In this document: piece by piece, positions 9,015-19,656 of the stretch | Layout: every line of letters begins with the position of its first letter | Numbering within the stretch: the stretch's first letter is position 1 | Program-made: the position numbers and the translations under genes | NCBI GenBank assembly: GCA_025358295.1 | Contig: JANYJY010000036.1 | Location: 1 to 64,000 of the forward strand | Direction: 5' to 3' | From: Gammaproteobacteria bacterium | Lineage (GTDB): Bacteria > Pseudomonadota > Gammaproteobacteria > Steroidobacterales > Steroidobacteraceae | DNA length: 64,000 nt | Notes under the pieces: model-generated | Databases searched by the model: none | What the model was told of the DNA's origin: nothing | The model's input: the letters and a program-made list of their open reading frames with translations, nothing else

Positions 9015-11481
9015 GTAGCTGAATCGGCACCGACTTGACGCGCCAAATATCGGCGCAGTATTCGCGAATGGTGCGATCCGATGAGAATTTTCCGCTGCGG
9101 GCGGTGTTGAGAATGGACATTCGTGTCCAGCGATCGGTTTGTCCGTAGGCCTCGGACACCTTGGCTTGGCACTCGATATAAGATTGAAAATCGGCCAAGA
9201 GAAGATAAGGGTCTTGATACAGCAGCCCATCGATCAACGGTCGAAACAGCTCGGTGTCTCCGCGTGAGAAGAAACCGCTGCGAATGAGATCGATCACGTC
9301 GCGCAGGTCCTGGTTACCATTGTAATAGTCCATCGGCCGGTAACCCTGGGACTTCAACGCGTAAACTTCCGCCGCGCTCAATCCAAACAGGAAAAAATTG
9401 TCGGCGCCCACTTCTTCGCGGATCTCGATATTGGCGCCGTCGAGCGTGCCGATGGTGAGGGCGCCGTTCATCGAGAATTTCATATTGCCGGTCCCGGACG
9501 CCTCCTTGCCGGCGGTGGAGATCTGTTCCGACAGATCAGCGGCGGGATACACGCGTTGCCCGTTTCTCACGCTGAAATTCGGCAGAAACACGACCTTCAG
9601 TCGGCCCCCCAAATCCGGATCCCGATTGACGACGTCGCCTACCGAGGTGATCAGCTTGATCATGAGCTTGGCGAGATGGTATCCGGGGGCCGCTTTACCG
9701 CCGAAAATAAAGGTGCGCGGCTGTATTTTCATCGTCGGGTCGGATTTGATCTTGTGATACAGGGATACGATGTGCAGTACTTGCAGATGCTGGCGCTTAT
9801 ATTCGTGAATACGCTTCACCAGCACATCGAACATTGAATTCGGATCGACGACTATGCCGGTGCGCTGCGCGGCGCGCACCGCGAGCCTCTGTTTGTTGTC
9901 CTGTTTGATGGCGCGCCAGCGCGCGCGAAAATCGGGATCCTCGACCAACGGCTCCAGCTTTCGAAGCTGCGACAGATCCGTGATCCATTCACTGCCGATA
10001 TGCTCGCTGATGAGATCGGCGAGATTCGGATTCGACAGCACCATCCAGCGCCGCGGTGTCACGCCATTGGTCTTGTTGCTGAATTTCTGCGGCCACAGTT
10101 CGTAGAAATCCTTCAGCACGTCCGTCTTGAGCAGTTCGGAATGCAATTCGGCCACGCCGTTGATGGCATGGCTGCCCACGCATGCCAGATGGGCCATGCG
10201 TACGTAGCGTTCGCCGCTTTCGTCGATCATCGACAGGCGCGCGATGCGCGCTTCATCACCTAGAAAGCGAATGCGCACTTCTTCGAGGAATCGTGCGTTG
10301 ATCTCTTGGATGATCTGCAAGTGCCGCGGCAATATGCGGCCGAACACAGCCAGCGGCCAGCGTTCCAAAGCTTCGGGCAGAAGGGTGTGATTGGTGTAAG
10401 CGAAGGTGCGGCTGGTGACTTGCCATGCTTCCGCCCAGGGCAACAGCGCCTCGTCCACCAGCAGGCGCATCAATTCCGGGATGGCGACCGCCGGATGGGT
10501 GTCGTTGAGCTGCACTGCGAATTTGACGTGGAACTGATCCACGGGCAATTTCTGGGTGCGTAATATCCGCATCATGTCCTGCAGGGAGCACGAGACGAAA
10601 AAATACTGTTGCTCGAGCCGCAGCTCCTTGCCCCGCACCTGCTCGTCGTTCGGATAAAGCACTTTGCTGAGGTTTTCGGATGCCACCTTCTCGTGTACGG
10701 CGCCGTAGTAGTCGCCGCTGTTGAAGATCGCCAAATCGAAGGACTCGGGAGCTTCAGAACGCCATAACCGCAGCGTATTCGCGGTGTTGGTGTGATAGCC
10801 GAGGATGGGCGTGTCGTAGGGCACGCCGATGACGGTCTTGTGCGGCACCCAGCGCACACGCAGGCGGTTGTGTTCATCGATGTACTGATCGGTCGTGCCG
10901 CCGAGTTTCACCTCGACGGCCCACTCGGGGCGCACCAATTCCCAGGGATTGCCGTAACGCAGCCACTTGTCGGTCTTTTCCACCTGCCAGCCGTCGACGA
11001 TCTCCTGGTGAAATATGCCGAATTCATAGCGAATGCCATAGCCCACGGACGGCACTTCGAGAGTGGCCAGGGAGTCGATGAAGCAGGCTGCCAGGCGACC
11101 CAGGCCGCCGTTGCCGAGGCCGGGTTCCTCTTCTTGCTGCAGCAACTCTTCGAAATTCAAACCCAACTCAGTCATGCATTGCTTGACCTTGTCGAGGATC
11201 CCGAGATTGATGAGATTGTTGCCCAAGTGGGGGCCCATCAAGAATTCCGCGGATAGATACGCCACGGTTCGCGAGCCCTGCTTGGTGTATGCGGCCGCCG
11301 TGCTGATCCAGCGCTGCAGCATACGGTCGCGCACCGCGTAGGCCAGCGCCATGTAGTAGTCGTTCTTGGTCGCCAGCGCGGGAAATTTTCCCTGCACGTA
11401 AAACAGGTCGTCAAGAAAAGCGTTCTTCAGCGCATCTTTGCTGAGTGCGGTGCGATCATCCTCCAACTGCAATGAACTCAC
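8986..11481 (-). CDS. glgP: Glycogen / alpha-glucan phosphorylase
   Basis: Releases glucose 1-phosphate from alpha-1,4-glucans. 831 residues, normal family length. It shows [18 protein letters not shown] near residue 130, [11 protein letters not shown], and the PLP-lysine K668 in [16 protein letters not shown]. The frame is open well upstream, but the GTG at 11481 overlaps the pgl stop by 4 bases (GTGA) and gives an N-terminus typical of the family, so I start there. It is the last gene of zwf-pgl-glgP, an arrangement that sends glycogen-derived hexose phosphate towards the oxidative pentose phosphate or Entner-Doudoroff route. Confidence 0.95.
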   Translation of the reverse strand: MSSLQLEDDRTALSKDALKNAFLDDLFYVQGKFPALATKNDYYMALAYAVRDRMLQRWISTAAAYTKQGSRTVAYLSAEFLMGPHLGNNLINLGILDKVKQCMTELGLNFEELLQQEEEPGLGNGGLGRLAACFIDSLATLEVPSVGYGIRYEFGIFHQEIVDGWQVEKTDKWLRYGNPWELVRPEWAVEVKLGGTTDQYIDEHNRLRVRWVPHKTVIGVPYDTPILGYHTNTANTLRLWRSEAPESFDLAIFNSGDYYGAVHEKVASENLSKVLYPNDEQVRGKELRLEQQYFFVSCSLQDMMRILRTQKLPVDQFHVKFAVQLNDTHPAVAIPELMRLLVDEALLPWAEAWQVTSRTFAYTNHTLLPEALERWPLAVFGRILPRHLQIIQEINARFLEEVRIRFLGDEARIARLSMIDESGERYVRMAHLACVGSHAINGVAELHSELLKTDVLKDFYELWPQKFSNKTNGVTPRRWMVLSNPNLADLISEHIGSEWITDLSQLRKLEPLVEDPDFRARWRAIKQDNKQRLAVRAAQRTGIVVDPNSMFDVLVKRIHEYKRQHLQVLHIVSLYHKIKSDPTMKIQPRTFIFGGKAAPGYHLAKLMIKLITSVGDVVNRDPDLGGRLKVVFLPNFSVRNGQRVYPAADLSEQISTAGKEASGTGNMKFSMNGALTIGTLDGANIEIREEVGADNFFLFGLSAAEVYALKSQGYRPMDYYNGNQDLRDVIDLIRSGFFSRGDTELFRPLIDGLLYQDPYLLLADFQSYIECQAKVSEAYGQTDRWTRMSILNTARSGKFSSDRTIREYCADIWRVKSVPIQLLTHAEAGIA

Positions 11482-12194
11482 GTTGCCTCCGCGGGCGACC
11501 ACATGACATCGACGGGCGTGCGCGTTTGCCGCAATACCGAGCGCACCGGCATCTCTTCGATGGGGCCCGGCGCGCATGCGGCAAGGTAGGTGCGCCACTT
11601 CGCCTCGCCGCTGATCAATAGGACCACGCGCCGCGAGTCCAGCAGCGCTGGCAAATTCAGGCTGAGCCGAGCCTGCGGTGGCGTTGGGGACCACATGCCG
11701 ACGCATCCCGCGACCGCAGAGGGATTCAATGCCCGCGGAAGATTCGGTGAACCGGGGAACAGCGAGGCGGTGTGTCCGTCGTCGCCCATGCCCAGCACCA
11801 TGGCGTCGAATGGCCGCGGCACGCGGGCGAATGTCTCCCAGGCCGACACCGCACCGAGATCCGGAGTCGGCGCGCCATTCTTCAGGCCGCTGAAGCGGGC
11901 GGATTTTGCCTGATCTTTCAGCAAATGTTCGCGTACCAGTCGCTCGTTGCTTGCCCCGTCATCAGTGGGCACCCAGCGTTCATCCGCCAAGGCAATGCAG
12001 ACTCGCGACCAATCGATGGTTTGGGTGCGCAGAATCTCGAACAGCCTCACCGGCGACCGACCGCCCGACACCACCAGGCTTGCAAGTCCGCGTGCGCGAA
12101 TTGCGGCAGCGAGGCCGGCCGCGATCTGGGCCGAGAGATCTTGCGAGAGCGCTTCGATGTCGCCGTAGCGATGAACGGGCAGCTCAGAGCTCAT
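11478..12194 (-). CDS. pgl: 6-phosphogluconolactonase
   Basis: Hydrolyses 6-phosphogluconolactone, the product of Zwf. 238 residues of the NagB-like (DevB) type: [14 protein letters not shown] at the phosphate site, ALADERWVP, and the [13 protein letters not shown] motif with the catalytic histidine. The start overlaps the end of zwf by 11 bases and its stop overlaps glgP by 4, so all three genes are a translationally linked operon. Confidence 0.95.
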   Translation of the reverse strand: MSSELPVHRYGDIEALSQDLSAQIAAGLAAAIRARGLASLVVSGGRSPVRLFEILRTQTIDWSRVCIALADERWVPTDDGASNERLVREHLLKDQAKSARFSGLKNGAPTPDLGAVSAWETFARVPRPFDAMVLGMGDDGHTASLFPGSPNLPRALNPSAVAGCVGMWSPTPPQARLSLNLPALLDSRRVVLLISGEAKWRTYLAACAPGPIEEMPVRSVLRQTRTPVDVMWSPAEAT

Positions 12195-13644
12195 CGTGCC
12201 ACTCGAATCCGTCGCGGCCTATCATCGCACTGGAGGCCGACGGTCCCCAGCTGCCGGCGATGTAGATCTTCGGGCGGTCGTCGTATTGTTCCCAGCCCGC
12301 GCGGATCGGATCAATCCATGCCCAGGCCGCGTCCAGTTCGTCCCTGCGCATGAACAGCGTGAGGTTTCCTTTCACCGTATCCATGAGCAATCGCTCGTAT
12401 GCGTCGAGGCTCCGGGTTTTGAATGTCTCGCCCAGATCGAGCGCGAGGCTCACGGGCTTCAAACGCATTCCCTCGCCGGGATTCTTGGCCAGTATGGTCA
12501 TGGTGATGCTCTCGTCAGGCTGCAAGCGAATTACCAATTCGTTGGCGGTTCGCGTCGTAGGCGGTTTCTCGAAGATCGGATGCGGAACTTCATCGAAGGT
12601 CACGACCAGTTCCGTGAGCCTATCCTGAAGGCGCTTTCCGGTCCGCAAGTAGAAGGGTACTCCCGCCCAGCGCCAGGTGTCGATTTCAACCTTGAGTGCC
12701 GCAAAGGTCTCCGTGTTGCTGTCCGCGGCAATGTCGGGCTCCTGCAGATAGCCCGGAACCGGCACGCCCCGTACTGCACCCGCCTTGTACTGGCCACGCA
12801 CCGTTTTGGTGAGCACGTCACGGTCCCGCAGCGGCCGCAACGCTCTCAACACTTTGAGTTTCTCGTCGCGGACGGCGTCCGGGTCGCTGCTGGCCGGCGG
12901 CTCCATCGCCATGATGCAAAGCAGCTGTAACAAATGGTTTTGCACCATGTCACGCAATGCGCCGGTTTTATCGTAGAACTGGCCGCGGCGCTCCACGCCG
13001 AGTTCTTCGGCGACGGTGATCTGCACGTGCTTGATCATTCCTCGTCGCCACAGCGGCTCGAACAAGGCATTGCCGAAGCGCAGGGCCATGAGGTTTTGCA
13101 CGGCCTCTTTGCCCAGATAGTGATCGATGCGATAGATCTGCTTTTCGGCAAAGACTGCGCCGACATCGGAGTTGATGAGATCGGCGGAGAGGGTGTCGTG
13201 TCCCAGCGGCTTTTCGAGCACCACCCGCGACAGGGGAGTCACCACCGCGGCTTTCGCAAGATTTTGGCAGATGACCGAAAACAAATTGGACGCGGTTGAG
13301 AAAAAGAATACCCGCACGATGCTATCGCGCCCCTGCAGCAGGCTGCCGAGCGCAGCATAGTCCGCTTCGAGCGCGGCATCGACCTTGATGTAGCCGAGCA
13401 GTGCGCTGAACGAGGTCCAATGCGCAGCGTCAAATTCTTTTCCGAGAAACTCGCGGCAGGCGGACTCTGCCTGGCTCAAATACTGAGCACGCGACAATGC
13501 CGAGCGGGCGATGCCGAAGATACGGGTTTCCGCCGACACCTGTCCTGCAGCATGACGTCGATACAGCGCCGGCAGCAGTTTGCGCGTCACCAGGTCGCCG
13601 GTTCCGCCGAAAAGCAACATATCGAAAGTCGGTAGTACTGCCAC
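12184..13644 (-). CDS. zwf: Glucose-6-phosphate 1-dehydrogenase
   Basis: Oxidises glucose 6-phosphate to the lactone. 486 residues from a GTG at 13644; this start has GAGGGA 8 bases upstream and aligns with the N-terminus of E. coli Zwf, whereas the in-frame ATG at 13659 lacks a ribosome site. Visible motifs are [19 protein letters not shown] (dinucleotide loop), the active-site [13 protein letters not shown], and EDKPLGHD-like VLEKPLGHD. First gene of zwf-pgl-glgP. The 117-bp divergent gap to the MATE gene should hold both promoters. Confidence 0.95.
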   Translation of the reverse strand: MAVLPTFDMLLFGGTGDLVTRKLLPALYRRHAAGQVSAETRIFGIARSALSRAQYLSQAESACREFLGKEFDAAHWTSFSALLGYIKVDAALEADYAALGSLLQGRDSIVRVFFFSTASNLFSVICQNLAKAAVVTPLSRVVLEKPLGHDTLSADLINSDVGAVFAEKQIYRIDHYLGKEAVQNLMALRFGNALFEPLWRRGMIKHVQITVAEELGVERRGQFYDKTGALRDMVQNHLLQLLCIMAMEPPASSDPDAVRDEKLKVLRALRPLRDRDVLTKTVRGQYKAGAVRGVPVPGYLQEPDIAADSNTETFAALKVEIDTWRWAGVPFYLRTGKRLQDRLTELVVTFDEVPHPIFEKPPTTRTANELVIRLQPDESITMTILAKNPGEGMRLKPVSLALDLGETFKTRSLDAYERLLMDTVKGNLTLFMRRDELDAAWAWIDPIRAGWEQYDDRPKIYIAGSWGPSASSAMIGRDGFEWHDEL

Positions 13645-13761
13645 GCAAAAATCCCTCATAGACTTGCAAAGAGCGTAGCACTTGCGTGCGCGCTCAGTTA
13701 AGTCTTCGTGATATGGCACAATGATGCATGCACCAAACTTGACCATCGATGGAAAAATGCA

Positions 13762-15117
13762 ATGAAAGACCTGACGGACGGCTCGATTGCCAAGAATATC
13801 CTGCAGATGGCGGTGCCGATCATGGCAGGCATGTTCTTTCAAACATTGTACTTCCTCATAGATTTGTACTTCGTATCCGGGCTGGGCGATGCGGCGATCG
13901 CCGGTGTCGGTGCCGCTGGGAATGTCATGTTCATCGTATTTGCGCTCACCCAGGTGCTGGGAGTGGGCACGGTGGCGCTGATTTCGCACGCGGTGGGGCG
14001 CAAGGACAGGGCGGACGCGAATTTGGTGTTCAACCAGAGTCTGGCCTTGTCGGCCACGTGCGCGGTGGTGATGATGATTCTGGGCTATGGGGCCGGACAT
14101 TTATATGTGCAGACCATGGGATCCGACGCCGCCACGGTGCTGGCCGGGACGCGTTACTTGTACTGGTTCCTGCCGAGTCTCGCGCTGCAATTCGGTTTGG
14201 TTGCGATGAGCTCCGCGTTGCGCGGCACGGGCATCGTGCAACCGACCATGATCGTGCAAGTCCTGACCGTGGTATTGAACGCCGTGCTGGCTCCGGTGCT
14301 GATCGCGGGATGGGGCACGGGCCATCCGATGGGTGTGGCCGGCGCCGGCCTCGCAAGCTCGCTGTCCGTGGGTGTGGGCGTGGTGCTGCTTGCAATGTAT
14401 TTCTATCGCCTGGAAAAATACGTGGGATTCGAGCCTTCCGCCTGGCGCCCGCACTTTCTCACCTGGGGCCGGTTGCTGCGCATCGGGTTACCCGCCGGCG
14501 GTGAATTCGCGCTTATGTTCGTTTACATGGCCGTCATTTATTGGATCATTCGTCGCTTCGGTGCGGATGCCCAGGCGGGATTCGGAATCGGTCAGCGACT
14601 CATGCAAAGCATGTTTCTGCCGGCGATGGCGGTGGCATTCGCGGCCGCGCCCATCGTGGGTCAGAATTTCGGTGCCCGTCGATTCGACCGGGTGCGCGAG
14701 ACGTTTTTATTGTCGGCGCTGATCGGCAGCGCCGTCATGATCTTGCTGACGGTATTTTGCAAGTTGAGCGCGAACTGGGCGATTCAAGGGTTCACCAAGG
14801 ATCCGACCGCATTAGCCGTCGGTGGCCAGTTTCTCCAAGTCATCTCCTGGAATTTCGTGGCATCGGGCATTGTGTTCACATGCTCGGCGGTGTTTCAGGG
14901 GCTGGGCCACACGGTGCCGGCGGTATTGAGTTCAGCAACCCGCCTCGTGAGCTTCCTGATACCGGCACTGTGGCTGGCGTCGCACCCGCAGTTTCAACTG
15001 ATCCAACTCTGGTACGCGTCGATCGGCAGCGTCACTTTGCAAGCCTGCGTCAGCCTTTGGCTGGTGCGGGTGGAATTTCGTCGTCGTCTGCCGATTGCGA
15101 CCGCGGTGCCCGCATGA
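13762..15117 (+). CDS. MATE-family multidrug/solute exporter
   Basis: A 451-residue inner-membrane protein with about 12 hydrophobic segments and the two-half MATE layout. The N-terminus has [14 protein letters not shown], then the helix [21 protein letters not shown], typical of NorM/DinF-type antiporters that use Na+ or H+ gradients. The frame is open from 13708, but the ATG at 13762 (GGA about 10 bases upstream) fits family N-termini. The stop overlaps the following small gene by 4 bases. Substrate unknown. Confidence 0.88.
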   Translation: MKDLTDGSIAKNILQMAVPIMAGMFFQTLYFLIDLYFVSGLGDAAIAGVGAAGNVMFIVFALTQVLGVGTVALISHAVGRKDRADANLVFNQSLALSATCAVVMMILGYGAGHLYVQTMGSDAATVLAGTRYLYWFLPSLALQFGLVAMSSALRGTGIVQPTMIVQVLTVVLNAVLAPVLIAGWGTGHPMGVAGAGLASSLSVGVGVVLLAMYFYRLEKYVGFEPSAWRPHFLTWGRLLRIGLPAGGEFALMFVYMAVIYWIIRRFGADAQAGFGIGQRLMQSMFLPAMAVAFAAAPIVGQNFGARRFDRVRETFLLSALIGSAVMILLTVFCKLSANWAIQGFTKDPTALAVGGQFLQVISWNFVASGIVFTCSAVFQGLGHTVPAVLSSATRLVSFLIPALWLASHPQFQLIQLWYASIGSVTLQACVSLWLVRVEFRRRLPIATAVPA

Positions 15118-15389
15118 GCCTGAAAACCTTCATCGACTCGTCCGGCTGGCTGGCAGCGATTCTGATTCTCGGCAGCTATACATTGCTGTCATTCGGCAAG
15201 ATCCGCTCGCTCTCGCCGATCTATCAGTGGATGAACATCCTCGGCGCGTTGGGGTTCATCATCAACTGCGCCTGGAACGGCGCCTGGCCGTCGGTGGCGC
15301 TCAACGTGGCGTGGATGGCCATCGGCATCTATGCGCTACGGCGAAATAGCCGTATGCCGCGGAATGAGACCGGCGAAGCCGTCCACTAA
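15114..15389 (+). CDS. Small three-helix membrane protein (CBU_0592-like)
   Basis: A 91-residue integral membrane protein with three hydrophobic helices (about 11-29, 42-58 and 60-75), and a short charged tail. The pattern GWLAAILILGSYTLLSFG...YQWMNILGA resembles the CBU_0592-type small membrane domain found next to many unrelated genes; no function is established. It overlaps the MATE stop (ATGA), so it may be an accessory subunit, but that is inference. Its 3' end overlaps the convergent L,D-transpeptidase by 4 bases. Confidence 0.75.
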   Translation: MSLKTFIDSSGWLAAILILGSYTLLSFGKIRSLSPIYQWMNILGALGFIINCAWNGAWPSVALNVAWMAIGIYALRRNSRMPRNETGEAVH

Positions 15390-15865
15390 GGAGTGATGGT
15401 GACTGGCATGCCGATCGACGCCAGATCGTAGAGCTTCTGCATGTCGGCATTCTCCATGGCTATGCAACCTCGGGTCCCTGCGGAATCGAACTGAGTGCCC
15501 CGGCCGTGAATGTAGATTTCACCGCCGAGCGCTGTGTGTTGCGGCGGCATTTGCCGCGCGCCGACGGCGTCGATGATCTGCCGGTATTCTTCCGCGTCGA
15601 TCAGCCCTTCAGCCAGGCCGCGTGCTGCGTCTTGCGCATTGGGATAGCTGATGCATAGCGAGAGAAAGTGCTTGCTGCGGGGATTTTTCGCGCAAATATA
15701 AAAGTCCCCGATGGGCGTGGCTGCATCTCCCTCCAGCGATTTATGCTGCGCCGAATTTCGTCCCAGCGTAATGGCGTACCGTTGTTGCACTTCCGCGCCC
15801 GACAGCAACGTGAGCTCACGTGCCTGTTTGGCAATGACAATGCGCTGTTCAGGCGCTGCCGGCAT
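15386..15865 (-). CDS. L,D-transpeptidase (YkuD domain) protein
   Basis: A 159-residue single YkuD domain. The catalytic motif is intact: H in IYIHGRGTQFDSAGTRGC with the nucleophile cysteine in the final SAGTRGCIAM. These enzymes cross-link peptidoglycan or attach proteins to it in the periplasm, yet no signal peptide or membrane helix is visible here. The gene is the last of the his operon: its ATG lies inside the end of hisIE (17-base overlap). Either export is by an unusual route or the true start is different; the motif assignment itself is secure. Confidence 0.85.
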   Translation of the reverse strand: MPAAPEQRIVIAKQARELTLLSGAEVQQRYAITLGRNSAQHKSLEGDAATPIGDFYICAKNPRSKHFLSLCISYPNAQDAARGLAEGLIDAEEYRQIIDAVGARQMPPQHTALGGEIYIHGRGTQFDSAGTRGCIAMENADMQKLYDLASIGMPVTITP

Positions 15866-16475
15866 GGTGTTCCGCGTGACGCGCTTCGAGTTCGGCGGCG
15901 ACCTGGGATAAGGAGAGCCCCTTGACCTTGAGCAGGAGCAGGGTGTGATAGAAAAGGTCGGCAGCTTCGCCGATGATTTCGCCGTCGGATTGCGCCACGG
16001 CGGCGAGCGCCAGTTCCAGTCCTTCCTCTCCCACTTTTTGCGCGATCCGGCGGGTGCCCTGCGCCAACAGCTTGGCAGTGTAGCTGCCCGGCGGCCGGGT
16101 CGCGATTCGCTCTGCGATGACCTGTTCGAGTCGGCCCAGAAATGCGGCTGATTGTGCGGCTGATTGCGGCGCTGTCGCGCCCCAGCAGGTGGGTGTGCCG
16201 GTGTGGCAGGTCGGCCCCATGGGGTCCGCGAGGATCAGTAGAGTGTCGCCGTCGCAATCCGCAGCGATTTGTTTGACCAGGAGAAAGTGGCCCGAGGACT
16301 CGCCCTTGGTCCACAGGCGGTCTTTGCTGCGGCTCCAAAATGTGACCCGGCCGCTCGCCTGAGTGGCGGCCAGCGCCTCCCGATTCATATATCCCAGCAT
16401 GAGCACCGCGCCGCTGTTGGCGTCCTGAACGATGACGGGCAACAGGCCGTTGTCTTTATTCCAATCGATATTCAT
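15849..16475 (-). CDS. hisIE: Bifunctional phosphoribosyl-AMP cyclohydrolase / phosphoribosyl-ATP pyrophosphatase
   Basis: Second and third steps of histidine synthesis in one 208-residue protein. The HisI half (1-110) has GYMNREAL, TFWSRSK and the zinc-binding DCDGDTLL and CHTG segments. The HisE half (115-208) has the all-alpha pattern KVGEEGLELALAA and GEAADLFYHTLLLL with the metal-binding acidic residues. The ATG overlaps the hisF stop by one base (TGATG). The C-terminal codons overlap the downstream L,D-transpeptidase gene. Confidence 0.95.
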   Translation of the reverse strand: MNIDWNKDNGLLPVIVQDANSGAVLMLGYMNREALAATQASGRVTFWSRSKDRLWTKGESSGHFLLVKQIAADCDGDTLLILADPMGPTCHTGTPTCWGATAPQSAAQSAAFLGRLEQVIAERIATRPPGSYTAKLLAQGTRRIAQKVGEEGLELALAAVAQSDGEIIGEAADLFYHTLLLLKVKGLSLSQVAAELEARHAEHHAGSA

Positions 16476-17242
16476 CACGCTCGCACCTCGATGCCGTCGC
16501 CTCTGAGGCGGCATTTCAAGTTCGGAATGGGGATCTCGCCCGAGTGAAAAACGCTGGCCGCCAGCGCTGCGTCCACGTGAGCCGTTTGAAATACGTCGGT
16601 GAAATGTTCCATCGCGCCGGCGCCGCCCGAGGCGACCAAGGGGACGTGACACACCTCGCGTATGGCGCACAACTGCGCAATGTCGTAGCCGCGGCGCACC
16701 CCGTCGCTCGACATGCAGTTGAGCACGATCTCGCCCGCGCCGCGCCGTTGGGCCTCGATGACCCAGTCGATGGTGTTGCGCGAGGTGTCACGGCTGCGTG
16801 CGACGTCGCCGGTAAACTGTTGGACTCGATAGCCCTGCTCGACCGTTTGACTGTCCACGCCCACCACCACGCACTGCGCGCCGAATCGCCGGCTCAGGTC
16901 GTCGATCAAATCCGGATTCTCGAGCGCGGGTGAATTCACAGAGATCTTCTCAGCGCCGGAGGCCAATACGTCTTCGGCCTGCGCTACGGAGCGGATGCCG
17001 CCGGCAACGCAAAATGGGATGTCGAGAATGCGCGCCACGCGAGTGATCCAGGAGCGGTCCACGCCGCGCCCCTCGGGGCTCGCGGATATATCGTAGAACA
17101 CGAGTTCGTCGGCGCCTTCGTCACGATATCGGGCCGCGAGTTCCAGAATGTCGCCCACGACGCGATGGTCGCGAAAGCGCACGCCTTTGACGACCTGCCC
17201 GTCGCGCACGTCCAGGCAAGGGATTATGCGTTTGGCAAGAAT
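16475..17242 (-). CDS. hisF: Imidazole glycerol phosphate synthase, cyclase subunit (inferred ATT start)
   Basis: Works with HisH to make IGP and AICAR. The frame carries the complete HisF barrel, including [18 protein letters not shown] at the N-terminus (catalytic Asp in CLD), VGVD and the phosphate-binding GGAGAMEHF segment. There is no ATG, GTG or TTG in frame before CLD. The codon that aligns with the family's initiator Met is ATT at 17242-17240, nine bases after GAGGA. The next usable start, GTG at 17209, would remove the essential aspartate. I therefore infer an ATT initiation codon, giving 255 residues (E. coli 258). It overlaps the end of hisA by 19 bases. Confidence 0.9.
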   Translation of the reverse strand: MLAKRIIPCLDVRDGQVVKGVRFRDHRVVGDILELAARYRDEGADELVFYDISASPEGRGVDRSWITRVARILDIPFCVAGGIRSVAQAEDVLASGAEKISVNSPALENPDLIDDLSRRFGAQCVVVGVDSQTVEQGYRVQQFTGDVARSRDTSRNTIDWVIEAQRRGAGEIVLNCMSSDGVRRGYDIAQLCAIREVCHVPLVASGGAGAMEHFTDVFQTAHVDAALAASVFHSGEIPIPNLKCRLRGDGIEVRA

Positions 17243-17964
17243 GGGTGCAGTTCCTCGATTGGAATGAGCTCTTCGAGCAGCGCCTTGCCGCTGATGGCGG
17301 CCGCTGCCCCCGCGTCGGTGAGCGCGCGCAGATCCCGTGAGTCACGGATCCCGCCGGAGGCCTGCCATTGAATTCGGGGATAGAGCCGCACCGCCTCGCG
17401 ATACAACCCGACATTCGGTCCCGTCAATGCGCCGTCGCGGCCCACGTCCGTGCAAAGCACGTGTTTGAGTTGCGAGCGGCCGAAATTCTCCATGGCGTTC
17501 CACAGCGTCAGCGTGGATTGCCGCTGCCATCCGTGCGTGGCGACGCGCGGAATATCGGTCTCGTCCAGCCGTACGTCGAAAGCCAGAGTGATGCGTTCCG
17601 GACCGAAGTGATCGAGCCAGGTGATCACTTGTTCGACGTGAGTAATTGCGGCGCTGCCGATCACCACCCGGGCCACGCCAAGGTCCAGCATTCGAGTGAC
17701 CGCGGCGGTATCGCGCAGGCCGCCGCCCACTTGCAGCTTGACGGACCTCTGGCCGGCGAGCTGTGCAATGATGGCGCGGTTGTCGAGGCCGCCATCCTTC
17801 GCGCCGTCAAGGTCGACGACATGCAGCCAGTCGGCGCCCAGGCCGCGATACTTCTCCAGCAGCTCCGCTGCGTCCGGGGCGTAGCGGGTCTCCTTGGCGA
17901 AATCCCCTTGCAGCAGCCTCACGCAGTGTCCGGATTTCAGGTCGATGGCGGGGATGAGACGCAT
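17224..17964 (-). CDS. hisA: Phosphoribosylformimino-AICAR ribotide isomerase
   Basis: Fourth step of histidine synthesis. 246-residue TIM barrel starting [17 protein letters not shown] (catalytic Asp at residue 8), then [17 protein letters not shown] and, near the end, [15 protein letters not shown] with the second catalytic Asp, and ASGGIRD. The frame is open far upstream, but the ATG at 17964 is the family start and lies 16 bases after the hisH stop. The 3' end carries the ribosome site for hisF (GAGGA). Confidence 0.95.
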   Translation of the reverse strand: MRLIPAIDLKSGHCVRLLQGDFAKETRYAPDAAELLEKYRGLGADWLHVVDLDGAKDGGLDNRAIIAQLAGQRSVKLQVGGGLRDTAAVTRMLDLGVARVVIGSAAITHVEQVITWLDHFGPERITLAFDVRLDETDIPRVATHGWQRQSTLTLWNAMENFGRSQLKHVLCTDVGRDGALTGPNVGLYREAVRLYPRIQWQASGGIRDSRDLRALTDAGAAAAISGKALLEELIPIEELHPFLPNA

Positions 17965-17980
17965 GGTGGGCGGCCTGCGC

Positions 17981-18583
17981 CTAGCGAATGGCCAGGAAAT
18001 TCTTGAGCAGACGCGCGCCCACGGCCGCCGAACGTTCAGGGTGAAATTGCGCGCCGTAGAAATTGCGCCACTGCACGCAGGCGCTGAAGTCGGCACCGTA
18101 GGCCGTGCTCGCCACCGTCGCGGCGCTGACGTCCAGAGCGAAGCTGTGCACGAAGTAGGCATAGTCGCCGTCTGTCAGTCCCGCCAGTAGCGCACAGGGC
18201 TTCAGTATGTCGAGGGTGTTCCATCCCATGTGAGGCACCGGCCGAGTCTTTGCCGGCGCAAAGCGGGCGGCCGCGCCGGGAATGATACCGAGGCAGCGGG
18301 CGTCGCCTTCCTGCGAGGCCTCGAACAACAATTGCATGCCCAAGCAAATGCCGAGCACGGGCTGCTGAAGAGTGGGAATCAAGGCGTCTAGGCCGCTCTG
18401 CCGCAGGCGCGCCATGCCGTCCGCAGCCGCGCCCACTCCGGGCAGAATGACATGGCTGGCCGCACGAATCTGCGCTGAGTCCGCGGACACCGTCGAGGCG
18501 ACATCGAGCCTTGCCAGCGCAAATTGCAGCGAGGCGATATTCGCGCCGCCGTTCGCAACGATGACGACCTGTGCCGGGTTCAC
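17981..18583 (-). CDS. hisH: Imidazole glycerol phosphate synthase, glutamine amidotransferase subunit
   Basis: Supplies ammonia from glutamine to HisF. 200 residues with the class I amidotransferase triad: Cys in GICLGMQLLFE, His and Glu in GAQFHPERS; oxyanion-region LPGVGA is present. The start is GTG, overlapping the hisB stop by 4 bases (GTGA). Confidence 0.95.
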   Translation of the reverse strand: MNPAQVVIVANGGANIASLQFALARLDVASTVSADSAQIRAASHVILPGVGAAADGMARLRQSGLDALIPTLQQPVLGICLGMQLLFEASQEGDARCLGIIPGAAARFAPAKTRPVPHMGWNTLDILKPCALLAGLTDGDYAYFVHSFALDVSAATVASTAYGADFSACVQWRNFYGAQFHPERSAAVGARLLKNFLAIR

Positions 18584-19656
18584 AGCGCCCCTTTGGTGCT
18601 CGGCAGGTCATGGCCCTCGAGCCGGATGGCCTGGCGCAGGCTTCGGCCCAGGCCTTTGAAGCAGGATTCGATCATGTGATGGGTATTCTCGCCGCGCACG
18701 CTGAGGTGCAGCGCGGCGCCCAGCGATTCGGCGAATGAACGGAAGAAATGCGGCACCAGTTCGGTGGGAAGCTCGCCGATTCGCTCGCGATTGAACTGTC
18801 CTTGCCATACGAAGTACGGACGCCCCGAGATGTCGAGTGCGATCTGCGCCTCGGCCTCGTCCATGGCGAGCAGAAAGCCGTAGCGTGCGATGCCGCGCTT
18901 GTCGCCGAGGGCCTCGCGCACGGCGGCGCCCAGCGCCAAGGCGCAATCCTCGACCGTGTGATGTTCATCGATCTGCAGATCGCCGCTGCAGCGAAGATCG
19001 AGCGCGAAGCCGCCGTGCCTGGCCACTTGTTCCAGCATGTGATCGAAGAACCCTAGGCCAGTGACGATGGTGCTCGGGCCTTCGCGCGACAGGTCGATAT
19101 CGACATGAATGTCGGTTTCCTTGGTCTTGCGATGCACATGTGCGCGCCGTGCCTCGCCGAGAATGCGCCGCGTGATGGCGGGCCAGGTCTGCGGCGCCGC
19201 GCCGCCCAGAGTGATCCGCAAGCCCTGTACGCCCAAGTTCACCGCGAATTCCATATCCGTATCGCGATCGCCGATCATGTAGCTGCGCGCCCGGTCGATG
19301 GGGTGCGCAGCAAGATAGTCCCGTACCATGCCGATGCTGGGCTTGCGGCAGCCGCAGTCCTCGCGTTTAAAGTGCGGGCAGATGCACACGGCATCGAAAT
19401 TGATTCCCTGGGAGGCCAGCAACTCCATGATGAATGTGTGGGCGCGTTCGAATTTCTCCTGCGGAAAGGCGGGCGTGCCCAGTCCGTCCTGATTCGTGAC
19501 CATGACAAAGGCGAAGCCGGCGGCCTTCAGTTCGAGCAACGCCGGTACCACGCCGGGCATCAGCCGGACTTTGTCCAGGCTGTCGATCTGCTCGTCCGGC
19601 GTTTCCTCATTGAGGGTGCCGTCGCGATCCAGGAACAAAGTTCGTGCGCCGCTCAT
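18580..19656 (-). CDS. hisB: Bifunctional histidinol-phosphatase / imidazoleglycerol-phosphate dehydratase
   Basis: Seventh and ninth steps of the pathway in one 358-residue protein, the enterobacterial/gamma-type fusion. Residues 1-165 are the HAD phosphatase: LFLDRDGTLNEE with nucleophile Asp, VTNQDGLG, and a CPHFKREDCGCRKP zinc site. Residues 167-358 are the dehydratase with the duplicated metal motifs FFDHMLEQVARHG, DEHHTVED, and the ENTHHMIE segment. The ATG overlaps the hisC stop by 4 bases. Confidence 0.95.
   Translation of the reverse strand: MSGARTLFLDRDGTLNEETPDEQIDSLDKVRLMPGVVPALLELKAAGFAFVMVTNQDGLGTPAFPQEKFERAHTFIMELLASQGINFDAVCICPHFKREDCGCRKPSIGMVRDYLAAHPIDRARSYMIGDRDTDMEFAVNLGVQGLRITLGGAAPQTWPAITRRILGEARRAHVHRKTKETDIHVDIDLSREGPSTIVTGLGFFDHMLEQVARHGGFALDLRCSGDLQIDEHHTVEDCALALGAAVREALGDKRGIARYGFLLAMDEAEAQIALDISGRPYFVWQGQFNRERIGELPTELVPHFFRSFAESLGAALHLSVRGENTHHMIESCFKGLGRSLRQAIRLEGHDLPSTKGAL

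Noticed and set aside
7845-9230. Long minus-strand open frame (about 460 codons) opposite asd
   Set aside because: It is antisense to a gene with clear motifs, shows no domain, and its composition is the Arg/His/Ala-rich pattern produced by the opposite strand of a GC-rich gene.
11482-11706. 75-residue N-terminal extension of glgP
   Set aside because: It lies within pgl and has no resemblance to phosphorylases; the GTGA overlap start gives normal length.
13645-14100. N-terminal extension of zwf by about 150 residues
   Set aside because: It would overlap the start of the divergent MATE gene and has no homology; a GTG with a good ribosome site exists at 13644.
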